NCBI RefSeq assembly: GCF_046159835.1
Contig: NZ_JBJXCY010000002.1
Coordinates: 868,001 to 932,000, forward strand
DNA from: JACKJK01 sp046159835
GTDB lineage: Bacteria; Pseudomonadota; Alphaproteobacteria; Rhizobiales; Tepidamorphaceae
DNA length: 64,000 nucleotides
Direction: 5' to 3'
Under the pieces are notes generated by a model. The model was not told the DNA's origin. It did no database searches and was given only the letters and a program-made list of their open reading frames with translations. Shown one piece after another: positions 1-12,188 of the stretch (its first letter is position 1; each line of letters opens with the position of its first letter). The translations under genes and the position numbers were made by a program.

Positions 1-100
1 AGGTTGTTCGCACCTCCCCGTAGCTTATCGCAGCGTACCACGTCCTTCATCGCCTCTCAGCGCCAAGGCATCCACCGAATGCCCTTAAGACACTTGATCG
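1..100 (-). rRNA. rrl: 23S ribosomal RNA, 5' end only (cut by window edge)
   Basis: Read on the minus strand, the segment has the conserved 23S 5' opening (AAGTGTCTTAAGGGCATTCG, then GTGGATGCCTTGG and the GCGATGAAGGACGTG block). Only about the first 100 nt are present; the rest lies outside the window. It is the downstream part of the rRNA operon whose 16S gene is at about 843-2341. The exact mature 5' end is estimated, not mapped. Confidence 0.95.
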
Positions 101-425
101 CTCTCATTATCAATGCCCACCCGCTGCAAGCAGCGAATGTCTGACCGCTCGGCCCGAAACCCGAGAACGGTTTCGGTCAGTCAGAAAAAGGCATTGACGG
201 AAATGACCAGATAAATCTTCACAAGATCCAGCCCGCGCTGCACATGGGGTCATGCGTCCGGTAGGAGCCGGAGGCAAGCTGGATCTTTTCTTCACGATGT
301 CACAAGAACGGGCCACGAAGCCAACAGGCTTCGGGCGAAACGGTTTCTCTATCGACGAATGCGTCAGGTCAAGGGAGCGAAAGGCAAGAAATCGGTCGCA
401 TCCACAGCTGCCGCCAACCAGTTAA
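101..425 (-). other. internal transcribed spacer, tRNA-Ala to 23S
   Basis: About 325 nt of spacer between tRNA-Ala and the 23S 5' end, transcribed on the minus strand. I see no further tRNA and no convincing open frame. In rRNA operons this stretch normally forms part of the 23S precursor processing stem, but its partner downstream of 23S is outside the window and cannot be checked. Confidence 0.75.
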
Positions 426-501
426 TGGTGGAGCCAGACGGGATCGAACCGACGACCTCCTGCTTGCAAAGCAGGCGCTCTCCCAGCTGAGCTATGGCCC
501 C
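426..501 (-). tRNA. tRNA-Ala (anticodon TGC)
   Basis: A 76-nt minus-strand tRNA: acceptor GGGGCCA pairing with TGGCTCC, D-loop AGCTCAGCTGGGAGAGC, anticodon loop TTTGCAA (TGC), T-arm GGTTCGATCC, and an encoded CCA 3' end. Its place in the 16S-23S spacer is standard for bacterial rRNA operons. Confidence 0.97.
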
Positions 502-523
502 TGATTGAACGGCAAAGGTTGGA

Positions 524-600
<77 letters not shown>

Positions 601-842
601 CCAGCCAACGGCCGCCCGATCATTCAAGATCGGAAACCATGGCGGAACACGGCCTGCTCAGTGCCGGCTTCAGAAACCGCCACAAGGCGGACCCTGAAAC
701 ACGGGCTCGTCGATGAAGAAAGAGAAACGAAGACGGCGGTGTCCCGCCTAATGGTGTCTATCGGCAAGCCGATAGCACCTGATGTGTTCCAAGTGACTGA
801 TGATGGTTCCGGCAAGCCGGATCCAGTCGTCGGTCATCCTTA
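601..842 (-). other. internal transcribed spacer, 16S to tRNA-Ile
   Basis: About 240 nt of spacer. It contains two compact hairpins: 735-748 (5-bp arms around a 4-nt loop) and 753-779 (CTATCGGC/GCCGATAG arms around AA, extended by a partly matched GGTG/CACC). They are probably processing structures of the precursor. Short open frames through the tRNA and spacer are chance and are not called. Confidence 0.7.
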
Positions 843-2341
<1,499 letters not shown>

Positions 2342-2520
2342 GAAGAGAGAATGATCGGCTGGTCACACGATTCATTGACGAGGTATTTGGTTCAGATGAA
2401 CCAAAACCTTTGTAGTCATAGAAACGTGTACCGCCGAAGTCTCGTTAAGACCGTGGCCCGGAAAACCGGGCTTCGGGTCCGCAAGGACTCCGCCGTCCAC
2501 GTTTCTCTTTCTTCCTATTC

Positions 2521-2534
2521 GATTGTCAAAGAGC
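2521..2534 (-). promoter_or_regulatory. rRNA leader boxA antitermination element
   Basis: The minus strand reads GCTCTTTGACAATC, closely matching the rRNA boxA consensus (TGCTCTTTAACAA). It lies in the leader between promoter and 16S, about 180 nt upstream of the 16S 5' end, where NusB/S10 would bind nascent RNA. The call rests on sequence match and position. Confidence 0.8.
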
Positions 2535-2709
2535 CCGGTCGAACCACACCGCATTGGAGCGGGATCGACCACCGCTCAACCTTGGTGAGCGGCCGAAGAA
2601 TTCGTGCTTCCCTTTTTGGAAGGGAAGGGAGTTTACCACCGGAAGTTTCCGAAAGTAAAGCGCCCGAAAGTGGAACCGGCTGGCCGGCCCCGCTGGGCGC
2701 GTGGCGGCG

Positions 2710-2739
2710 TATATAGGTGGGATCGTCGAAGGTTGTCAA
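2710..2739 (-). promoter_or_regulatory. rRNA operon promoter (housekeeping sigma factor)
   Basis: On the minus strand a perfect -35 TTGACA (2739-2734) is followed after 18 nt by TATATA (2715-2710), or after 17 nt by CTATAT. An AT-rich tract with T- and A-runs (about 2741-2766) lies just upstream of the -35, as an UP element would. Transcription would start near 2703 and give a leader of about 360 nt containing the boxA. This is the strongest core promoter in the window by eye. Confidence 0.85.
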
Positions 2740-2766
2740 CAAAGAAAATCCGATTTTTTTAAAACC

Positions 2767-3123
2767 GCAGAAATCCGGTCATCGAACCGTCATCTGAAAA
2801 CCCCGGGGCCAAACTCACGCCACAAATTCGGCCCTGATGTCAGATGGGAATTGGCACCGACGGATTCAACCCCCGATGCTTTCTTGAGGGCAGCGTTTGC
2901 GCTATCCCTTCCGGGCACGGTTGAAGAACGCGTGCGCCGCGCACGTACGTACGCACCCATGCACACGCGCATGTACGCGTACACGTGGCGAGCGCGCGGG
3001 CGCCGGTTCCTTTGGTCGTCAGCGCGCTACGCGGGCTGGTGCCGGGGAAGCCCGATGCGGACAGGCAGCGTGCCTGCCGGGTCGGGCGTGAAGTGCAGTA
3101 CGGACCAGGGGACGTCTACGAGT
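2767..3123. other. intergenic region between rRNA promoter and M23 gene, with alternating purine-pyrimidine tract
   Basis: About 360 nt between the rRNA promoter and the start chosen for the M23 peptidase. An open frame runs through it in phase with that gene, but its translation is Arg-rich with no family character, so it is treated as non-coding. It contains two adjacent alternating Y-R runs, 2938-2956 (19 nt) and 2958-2987 (30 nt), the second holding the perfect palindrome TGTACGCGTACA (2972-2983). Such runs favour left-handed DNA under negative supercoiling. Any promoter for the M23 gene must lie here, but I cannot pick one with confidence. Confidence 0.6.
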
Positions 3124-5067
3124 ATGGCTTCAGGCAATCGCAGATCGCGGCGCGGGATCGACGTTGGCAACGAACCCGCCCTCTCTGCAGACGCACGCGG
3201 CAAGGACCGTCAGGACTCCGGTCACCGCATTTCCTTCCGCTGGCTCGTCACCACCACGCTGACCGGTATCGCCGGCGGCATGCTGCTGGCCGGCGCGCTC
3301 TACACAGCCCTCGACCGGCAGACCAATTTCGCGCTGGCCGCGACTCGCGGCTTTCTCGCTGACGGGGACCGCGGCGCGCTCGGCAAGTCCGACCGCATCT
3401 TTTCGCTCGGCGAGTCGCTCTCCACCCGCCACGTCATTCACGAGCAGGCGACACGCCGGGTCGGCGACAAGGAGTTCATCGGCATCAAGCCTTACCTTCG
3501 GGTCAATTCCGGGCTGATGCTGAACGTCGCCGACTACCGTGAGCAGATCCCGCAGTTCGATCCGATCCGCCTCTACGCCGAGGCCGGCAAGGCCAACACC
3601 CCGCGCGGTGCCGGCGAAGCCGCCCAGCGCACCAATGACGGCACGCTGGCAACCGAGACCTACGATCTCCTCGCCGTTCTGGCCGCCGAGGGCCCGATGA
3701 CCTTCTCCGGCGACCTCGACATCTACGCGCGCGCCGCGACCGACCTCGATGCCGGCGGCAGCGGTGAAGGCCTGCCCGTCGAGGGTGGCGAGGGCGCGAT
3801 GCTCGCATTCGCCGAGGGCGCCCAGGCCGGCGGCGAGATCATCGACGCCACGGACACCTCCGCCGAATCCCAGGAACTGCAGACAACCGTGCTCGAAAAG
3901 CAGGCCTCGCCCGTCGGGTTCGAGGATGCGGAGCTGGAAACGGTGAGCACCCAGCGCGGTGACACCATGCTGTCCCTGCTCGTGCGCGAAGGCGCAACGC
4001 GCGACGAGGCAGCCGATATCGTCCGCGCGCTGGGTCTGGATGCGCGCATCGTCGCCGAAGGCGTGCCCGTCGAGATCATGAAGGTCACGGACCCGGAAAA
4101 CCCGAATCGCGAGCGCCCGGTCCATGTCAGCGTCAATCGCAGCGACGGCAAGAAGACCTCCGTCGCGCTGGCCTATTCCGGCAACTACGTGCCGATGACC
4201 TCCGCCCTCACCCCGGTTCCGCTGCGCGGCACCGAGGCGAGCGGCGGCAGCACCGGCCCGCGCGCCAATGTGTACCAGTCGATCTATGCAACCGGCCTGA
4301 AGAACGGCATCCCGGAGGATCTGGTGAACGCCATGGTCCGCATCTTCTTCTTCGACGTGGATTTCCAGCGTCCGGCCTCGCCCGGTGACGACCTCGAGGT
4401 GTTCTACGCCGACCCGGAAGCCGAGGAGTTCGCCGAGGAAGGCCCCGAAGTTCTCTATGCCGCGATCACCGTGCGCGGCGAGACGCGCAAGTTCTATCGC
4501 TTCCGCACGCCCGATGACGGCATCGTCGACTATTACGATTCAGAAGGCCGCAGCGCGAAGAAGTTCCTGATGCGCAAGCCGATGCGCACCGGCCAGTTCC
4601 GCTCCGGCTTTGGCATGCGCCGCCATCCGATTCTCGGCTACAAGCGCATGCACAAGGGCGTTGACTGGGCCGCACCGCGCGGCACGCCGCTGATGGCCGC
4701 CGGCAACGGCACGGTCGTGGAAGCCGGCTGGAAGTCCGGTTACGGGCGCTGGATCAAGATCCAGTACGCCAACGGCTACGCCTCGGGCTACGCCCACCAG
4801 CAGAAATTTGCCCCCGGCATTGCCAAGGGTGTGCGCGTCACGCAGGGCCAGGTCATCGGCTACGTGGGCACCACCGGCTTGTCGACCGGCCCGCACCTTC
4901 ACTACGAGATGACGGTGAACGGTCGCCACGTGGACCCGATGCGTATCCGCCTGCCGCGTGGTCGCACGCTGGATGGACCGATTCTCTCCGCCTTCGACCG
5001 TGAGCGTTCGCGCATCGACGCGCTGATGGCCAAGCCCCCGGTTTCCACCCGCCTCGCCGCAAACTGA
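3124..5067 (+). CDS. membrane-anchored M23 family metallopeptidase
   Basis: Predicted periplasmic peptidoglycan endopeptidase of 647 aa. A short basic N-terminus leads into one membrane segment (about residues 38-60), then a long periplasmic region with a LysM/OapA-like stretch near 270-305 (QRGDTMLSLLVREGATRDEA). The C-terminal M23 domain (about 490-605) has HKGVDWAAPRGTP with the HxxxD zinc ligands, GYAHQQK, and the HLHYE motif near 591. The active-site set is complete, so it should be catalytic, cutting cross-links between stem peptides. The ATG at 3124 is preceded by AGGGGA at about 3107; the open frame extends upstream to 2701 but that part lacks any domain. It stands alone, divergent from the rRNA operon. 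The substrate bond is inferred from the family. Confidence 0.88.
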   Translation: MASGNRRSRRGIDVGNEPALSADARGKDRQDSGHRISFRWLVTTTLTGIAGGMLLAGALYTALDRQTNFALAATRGFLADGDRGALGKSDRIFSLGESLSTRHVIHEQATRRVGDKEFIGIKPYLRVNSGLMLNVADYREQIPQFDPIRLYAEAGKANTPRGAGEAAQRTNDGTLATETYDLLAVLAAEGPMTFSGDLDIYARAATDLDAGGSGEGLPVEGGEGAMLAFAEGAQAGGEIIDATDTSAESQELQTTVLEKQASPVGFEDAELETVSTQRGDTMLSLLVREGATRDEAADIVRALGLDARIVAEGVPVEIMKVTDPENPNRERPVHVSVNRSDGKKTSVALAYSGNYVPMTSALTPVPLRGTEASGGSTGPRANVYQSIYATGLKNGIPEDLVNAMVRIFFFDVDFQRPASPGDDLEVFYADPEAEEFAEEGPEVLYAAITVRGETRKFYRFRTPDDGIVDYYDSEGRSAKKFLMRKPMRTGQFRSGFGMRRHPILGYKRMHKGVDWAAPRGTPLMAAGNGTVVEAGWKSGYGRWIKIQYANGYASGYAHQQKFAPGIAKGVRVTQGQVIGYVGTTGLSTGPHLHYEMTVNGRHVDPMRIRLPRGRTLDGPILSAFDRERSRIDALMAKPPVSTRLAAN

Positions 5068-5122
5068 TCGCGGGCCATGCGCGGGGGTCTGAACCGGTCA
5101 ACGCTTCTAGGCCGGGCTGGTG

Positions 5123-5761
5123 TCAGGGCAGATAGGTGTCGCGCCACTTCAGCACGACGTTGAACGAGACCGAAATTCGCTTGTCGTCGGACAGGTTCGG
5201 ATGCACCAGGTGGTGCACGAAGGCCGGCCAGAGCAGCAGCATGCCGGGCCTGGGCAGCAGCCGGTATTCCGGGTCCACCTGCCCGTCTCCCTTGATGGAG
5301 AGCATGTTCGCCTGCGGGCGCGGATCGTAGAAGCTGATCGCACCGGGATTGAGGTCGGAACGCGTGTGCAGGTCGCGCGGCCGCTCCGGCACCTGCACGT
5401 AATAGGTCCCGCTCAGCCAGGAATGCGGGTGATTGTGCAGGTTGTGGTAGTCGCCGAACCGGTTGACGTTCGGCCAAGCCTGGACCGAATAATCCAGCTC
5501 GTAGTCGATGCCGGATTCTTTCGCGTAGTCGCGTATGGCCCGGTCTGTGCACTGCTTGAGCCAGTTCGCCGCCGGGTGCTCGTGTTTGAAGAAGTTGCCA
5601 GCGAGGTAGTCGGTCGTGAGATCGCTGGCCTTGTCGTCCATCTCCTCGATGAGCTCGATAAGGGCTGCGTTCGCGCCCTCCGCGCCGGGCAGTTGCACCT
5701 GCATGAAGGTCGTCGGCCACATCTGCCGGAATGCAGGCTGGCCGGCCTGTTGGTCGCTCAT
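5123..5761 (-). CDS. putative 2OG-Fe(II) oxygenase (TIGR02466-like)
   Basis: A 212-aa protein resembling the uncharacterised TIGR02466 group of 2-oxoglutarate/Fe(II) oxygenase-like proteins. Visible features are the central NLHNHPHSWLSGTYYVQVP segment supplying candidate iron-ligand histidines, and the later PRPGMLLLWPAFVHHLVHP block followed by RISVSFNVVL, which resembles the distal His and 2OG-binding Arg strand of the double-stranded beta-helix fold. The family has no firmly assigned substrate in my knowledge. It is minus strand, 19 bp downstream of the YjbR gene, and may be co-transcribed with it. Family membership is fairly sure; enzymatic activity is inference. Confidence 0.8.
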   Translation of the reverse strand: MSDQQAGQPAFRQMWPTTFMQVQLPGAEGANAALIELIEEMDDKASDLTTDYLAGNFFKHEHPAANWLKQCTDRAIRDYAKESGIDYELDYSVQAWPNVNRFGDYHNLHNHPHSWLSGTYYVQVPERPRDLHTRSDLNPGAISFYDPRPQANMLSIKGDGQVDPEYRLLPRPGMLLLWPAFVHHLVHPNLSDDKRISVSFNVVLKWRDTYLP

Positions 5762-5780
5762 CTCTCAAGCCCCGGGTTTG

Positions 5781-6161
5781 TCACGAATCGATTGCCTCAA
5801 GTCCAAGCGCCGCGCGCGCCTTCTTCGTCAGCCCCGCGGCAACCAGCCGGTGGCTTTCCTCGAGATAGCGGCAGAGATCGGAATCGCTCATTTCGGTGTC
5901 GGCCGTGCGCTGGATCCATTTCATCCCGCGCGAGGCGAGATAGGGCGCGGGGCGCAGGCCGTCCTGTTCCTTCAGGATGTCATAGGCCAGCGGCGACACC
6001 TTGAAGGTGACGAAGGGCGCGGCGCCACCCGACTGGGCCGTGCTGGCGATGGCGAACACCTTGCCGCCCACCTTCCAGACATGCGACCCGCCCCACTGCA
6101 CGACCGTGGTCGTGGCGCGGAGCGAGGCGCAATAGTTGTTGTAGGCATCGAGCGTCATCAT
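5781..6161 (-). CDS. MmcQ/YjbR family protein
   Basis: A 126-aa protein of the YjbR/CyaY-like fold. It opens with an aromatic-rich helix (DAYNNYCASL), then GGSHVWKVGGKVFAIA, FVTFKVSPLAYDILKEQ and the closing GMKWIQR region, the usual layout. Members are small cytoplasmic proteins annotated as DNA-binding on structural grounds; function is not established. The second in-frame Met (residue 2) could also be the start. It lies 44 bp downstream of clpB on the same strand. Confidence 0.85.
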   Translation of the reverse strand: MMTLDAYNNYCASLRATTTVVQWGGSHVWKVGGKVFAIASTAQSGGAAPFVTFKVSPLAYDILKEQDGLRPAPYLASRGMKWIQRTADTEMSDSDLCRYLEESHRLVAAGLTKKARAALGLEAIDS

Positions 6162-6205
6162 GGCGGGGGCATGCTTTCACACCCCCGCACAGATGGCGAG
6201 ATGGT

Positions 6206-8812
<2,607 letters not shown>

Positions 8813-8907
8813 GTCATGCCTCCATATGGCGCGGATCGCCTGGGCCTTCTTTGCGAAGCGCCGCCCGGACCGCCCGAGTCTGACCGGCATGTTGCCCGGT
8901 CATGACT

Positions 8908-8938
8908 CCATATAGGTGTGGCATCTGGGCAACAAAAG
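8908..8938 (-). promoter_or_regulatory. candidate RpoH (sigma-32) promoter of clpB
   Basis: The minus strand reads CTTTTG (8938-8933), a 16-nt gap, then CCTATATGG (8916-8908), close to the alphaproteobacterial heat-shock -10 type CYTATNTNNG. The -35 match is only partial (CTTG expected). Position about 100 bp upstream of clpB, and the known RpoH control of clpB, support it; start-site mapping has not been done. Confidence 0.5.
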
Positions 8939-8957
8939 AGGTGGGGCCCAAAAAGCG

Positions 8958-8990
8958 AAGGCCCGCCCCGGTCGCACCGGGACGGGCCTT
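8958..8990 (-). terminator. Rho-independent terminator after DUF4167 gene
   Basis: A long GC-rich hairpin with arms AAGGCCCG/CGGGCCTT and inner CCGGT/ACCGG. On the minus strand it is followed within a few bases by a short T run (CTTTTT). It sits 37 bp past the DUF4167 stop and separates that gene from clpB. Confidence 0.75.
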
Positions 8991-9027
8991 GTTTTCTCGT
9001 TTCGCATCGCCGCTTTGGCGACATGCG

Positions 9028-9732
9028 TCAAGCGTTGTCGGCGGTTACCGGTTCGCCGGAGCCTTCGCCCTTTGCAGCGGAGCCCTCGCCCTTCTCTTCG
9101 GCGGCAGCAGCCTGCTCGGCCTTGGTGGGGCGGCGGCGGCGGCGCGGCTTGGCCGGCTGCTCGTCTTCGCCTTCGCCGTTGTCCTTGGCTTCAGCAGGTG
9201 CATCGTCGCCGGAAGGCGTGCGGGCCGCGTTGCGCAGGAAGGCCGGCAGACCCATGTCCTCGCCGCCCTGATCGTCGTCGGCATTGCCGTTGGCGTTCTT
9301 GGCACCGTTTCCGGACCCATTCTTCTGGGCTTCGGCGGGCTGCTTGTCCTGCTGGTCGGAATTGTCATCGCGACGGTTGTTGCGATTCTCGTTCCGGTTC
9401 TCGTTGCGGTTGTCACCACGACTGTCGTTGTCGCGGCGGCTCTGCTGCTCGGCGTTCTGCTCGGCCTGTACCTGTTGCTGTGCCTGTGCAGCCGCAATGA
9501 TGCGGAGGTAGTGCTCGGCGTGCTGGAGATAGTTCTCCGCGTTGATCCGGTCGCCGGCCGACTGCGCGTCGCGCGCCAGCTGCTGGTACTTTTCCGCGAC
9601 ATGCGCAGCCGTGCCGCGCACCTTCACGTCAGGACCATTGCTGTCGTAGCTGCGCGTCAGCGGGTTCGGCTGCTTGCGGTTGTTACCGCCACCGCCGCCA
9701 CGACCGCGCATTCTCTTGTTCTGTCCTCTCAT
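9028..9732 (-). CDS. DUF4167 domain-containing protein
   Basis: A 234-aa protein. The N-terminus is rich in Arg, Gly and Asn (RMRGRGGGGG), followed by the DUF4167 core (about 25-75: TRSYDSNGPDVKVRGTAAHV, then YQQLARDAQSAGD and NYLQHAEHYLRII). The remainder is low-complexity: a Gln/Asn/Arg-rich linker, then an acidic Ala/Glu segment interrupted by KPRRRRRP. The look is that of a nucleic-acid-binding protein, but no function is assigned. ATG 9732 is preferred because GAAGAG lies just upstream and family members open with MR-GQNKRM; ATG 9747 is possible. It neighbours prmC-prfA, as often in alphaproteobacteria. Confidence 0.8.
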   Translation of the reverse strand: MRGQNKRMRGRGGGGGNNRKQPNPLTRSYDSNGPDVKVRGTAAHVAEKYQQLARDAQSAGDRINAENYLQHAEHYLRIIAAAQAQQQVQAEQNAEQQSRRDNDSRGDNRNENRNENRNNRRDDNSDQQDKQPAEAQKNGSGNGAKNANGNADDDQGGEDMGLPAFLRNAARTPSGDDAPAEAKDNGEGEDEQPAKPRRRRRPTKAEQAAAAEEKGEGSAAKGEGSGEPVTADNA

Positions 9733-10188
9733 TGCGTCACTCTTCATCGTTACACGAAAGTTCCGGACATGACCGGTCGCGTGCCTGCCCCGCGGGCAGG
9801 GCGGCACCGAAGGCCGCAAGCTGTTACCGGTTTCACGTTCGATCGTTCCCCTTGAGGTTCGCGACAAGCGAACCTTGCTCGGCAGCAGCATTCCCCCGCT
9901 GGCTGCCGGGCGTTCGGACTACCTGGACAATTTACCTGTGGCCGCCTGGCGGCATGCCCCGAACGCACGGGTGCGGCGGCAATCTGCCCGTATTGCAAAA
10001 CTTGGCAAAAGGCTGCGTCCTGCAACCTGATCGACCAAGATGTGTCTGTGAATGTCCGTGCCCATGACGGGCGAACCGGGAATTGCGGAAGCTGCCGTAT
10101 TGGCGCTCACCGCTCCATGTCCTGAACATTATCTGCTTCGTTCACCTATTCCAAGCGGTTTCTTGGCAGCTGTGCGAACTGGTTATCC
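9733..10188. other. intergenic region upstream of DUF4167 gene
   Basis: 456 bp without a credible gene. It holds a 7-bp-arm hairpin at about 9785-9801 (CCTGCCC/GGGCAGG). I see no clear -35/-10 pair, although the DUF4167 promoter should be here. The short open frames crossing it have no recognisable protein character. Confidence 0.6.
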
Positions 10189-11061
10189 TTAAGTCAATTC
10201 GCGCCGGGCGAGGCTGACGCGCTCGTGCCCGGCCATGTCATTGCGGCCTTCGATGCCCGTCAGGCCGGCGGCGCGAAGCAGGTCCGCAACCTCCGCATGC
10301 TGGCCGGTTCCCGTCTCCAGGACGAGCCAGCCGCCGGGTTTCAGCTTCGCGGCAGCCTGCGGGATCAGCTGCCGATAGGCCTCGTATCCGTCCTCGCCTC
10401 CATCCAGCGCGCGTTGCGGATCATGGTCCCGGACTTCGGGTTCCAGATCGGCGATGTCACCGGTTCGAATGTATGGCGGGTTTGATGCGATCAGGTCGAA
10501 CGGTCCAATGATGCCGTCGAGCCAACTGGTTGCCGCGAACTGCGCGCGGCCTGTCATGTTCAAAAGCCTTGCATTGGCTTGCGCCCGAATTGTGGCGGCC
10601 TCGCTGATATCGGTGCCCACGCCCTGCGCCTCGGGCATCGCGGCCAGCAACGAAAGAAGTATGCAGCCCGACCCGGTGCCGAGATCGGCGATGCGGCACG
10701 CGCCCCGCTCACCAACCAGTTGCAGCGCCGTCTCGACCAGCAGTTCCGTTTCCGGGCGCGGCACCAGCGTGTCGGCATCGAGCGCGAAGGTGAAATCGCG
10801 AAAGCGCCACTCGCCGAAGATGCGCGCCAGTGGTTCGCGCTTCGCCCGCCTGTCGGTCATGCGGGCAATTTCGGCAAGTGCGTCGACGCCGACCGCCCGA
10901 CCCGGATCGCGCAGCAGGTCTTCGCGCGTCAGGCCGCAGACCCGCATGACGATGAGCCGCGCGTCGAGACCCGCAGTATCTATGCCGCTTTCGTTGAGGC
11001 TCGCCGTTACCTGCCGCACGAGCCGGCCCACATCCATGCCGCTCGTGGCAGGCCCCGTCAT
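10189..11061 (-). CDS. prmC: peptide chain release factor N5-glutamine methyltransferase
   Basis: A 290-aa class I SAM-dependent enzyme that methylates the Gln of the GGQ motif in release factors. It has the helical N-terminal domain (about 1-85), then the Rossmann domain with IADLGTGSGCILLSL (SAM motif I, about 125-140), and the diagnostic NPPY motif within IASNPPYIRTGD (about 195). The start codon overlaps the prfA stop by 4 nt (ATGA), so it is translationally coupled to its own substrate gene. Confidence 0.97.
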   Translation of the reverse strand: MTGPATSGMDVGRLVRQVTASLNESGIDTAGLDARLIVMRVCGLTREDLLRDPGRAVGVDALAEIARMTDRRAKREPLARIFGEWRFRDFTFALDADTLVPRPETELLVETALQLVGERGACRIADLGTGSGCILLSLLAAMPEAQGVGTDISEAATIRAQANARLLNMTGRAQFAATSWLDGIIGPFDLIASNPPYIRTGDIADLEPEVRDHDPQRALDGGEDGYEAYRQLIPQAAAKLKPGGWLVLETGTGQHAEVADLLRAAGLTGIEGRNDMAGHERVSLARRELT

Positions 11062-12146
11062 GCGGTGAGGATTTCCGGTGCGGCTTCCGCTTCCGCCAGC
11101 CGCTGCGCCTGATCCTCGGAGATCAGCGCCTCGACGACTTCCTCCAGCGCTTCACCGGCGAGAATGGTTTCCAGCTTGTAGAGCGTCAGGTTGATGCGGT
11201 GGTCCGTCACGCGCCCCTGCGGGAAGTTGTAGGTACGGATGCGTTCGGAGCGGTCGCCGGTTCCGATCTGGCTCTTGCGCGCCTGGGACCGCGCGCTGTC
11301 CTGCCGCTCGCGCTCCATCTCGAAGAGACGCGCCTTCAGCACCTTCATCGCCTGTGCGCGGTTCTGATGCTGCGACTTCTCCGACGAGGTGACGACGATC
11401 CCGGTCGGGATGTGCGTGATGCGAACCGCGGAGTCCGTCGTGTTGACGTGCTGGCCGCCCGCACCCGACGCGCGCATCGTGTCGATGCGGATGTCCTCGG
11501 CCTTCACCTCGATATCGACGTTCTCGGCCTGCGGCAGCACCGCGACGGTCGCAGCCGACGTGTGAATGCGCCCGCCACCTTCGGTTTCAGGCACGCGCTG
11601 CACGCGGTGGACGCCGGATTCGAATTTCAGCTTCGCGTAGGGGCCCTGCCCCGACACGTCGAGGATGATTTCCTTGTAGCCGCCAAGCCCGGTTTCACTG
11701 GCCGACAAAACCGAGACCGTCCAGCCCCGCGTTTCCGCGTAGCGCTGGTACATGCGGGCAAGATCCCCGGCAAACAGCGCGGCCTCGTCGCCGCCGGTAC
11801 CGGCGCGAATTTCCACGATGGCGCTGTTGTCGTCGGCATCGTCGCGCGGCAGCAACAGCACCTTCAGGTCCTGGTCCAGCTGTTCCAGCTTCTCGTCGAG
11901 TTCTTCCTGCTCCACCTCGGCCAATTCGCGCATCTCCGCGTCCGATCCCGGCTCGGCGAGAATCTGATCCAGCCCTTCGCGTTCCTCGATGGTTTCGGCC
12001 CGAGCGCGGATCACGCGCACCAGCGGTTCCAGCTTGGCGCGCTCACGCGACAGCCGGACGATTTCCTCCGAGTCGGACGTCGTGGACAGACCCGCTTCCA
12101 GGTCCTCGAATTTCTTGACGATGGCGTGGAGATGCTCGTCGCGCAT
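11058..12146 (-). CDS. prfA: peptide chain release factor 1
   Basis: Class I release factor of 362 aa, recognising UAA/UAG in the ribosomal A site. It carries the N-terminal helical domain, the GTGGDEAALFAGDLARMY segment, and the catalytic GGQ within RASGAGGQHVNTTDSAVR (about residue 233), whose Gln is the PrmC target. It is followed by prmC with a 4-nt overlap and preceded by ptsP at 42 bp on the same strand. Confidence 0.98.
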   Translation of the reverse strand: MRDEHLHAIVKKFEDLEAGLSTTSDSEEIVRLSRERAKLEPLVRVIRARAETIEEREGLDQILAEPGSDAEMRELAEVEQEELDEKLEQLDQDLKVLLLPRDDADDNSAIVEIRAGTGGDEAALFAGDLARMYQRYAETRGWTVSVLSASETGLGGYKEIILDVSGQGPYAKLKFESGVHRVQRVPETEGGGRIHTSAATVAVLPQAENVDIEVKAEDIRIDTMRASGAGGQHVNTTDSAVRITHIPTGIVVTSSEKSQHQNRAQAMKVLKARLFEMERERQDSARSQARKSQIGTGDRSERIRTYNFPQGRVTDHRINLTLYKLETILAGEALEEVVEALISEDQAQRLAEAEAAPEILTA

Positions 12147-12188
12147 GGATGATCCTGCACAGGGTGGGTGGAGCCGAATTTACGCTTG

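Noticed and set aside
2701..3123. in-frame N-terminal extension of the M23 peptidase
   Set aside because: The extension is Arg-rich, includes the alternating purine-pyrimidine tract, and would place the membrane anchor far from the N-terminus; it also begins inside the rRNA promoter region.
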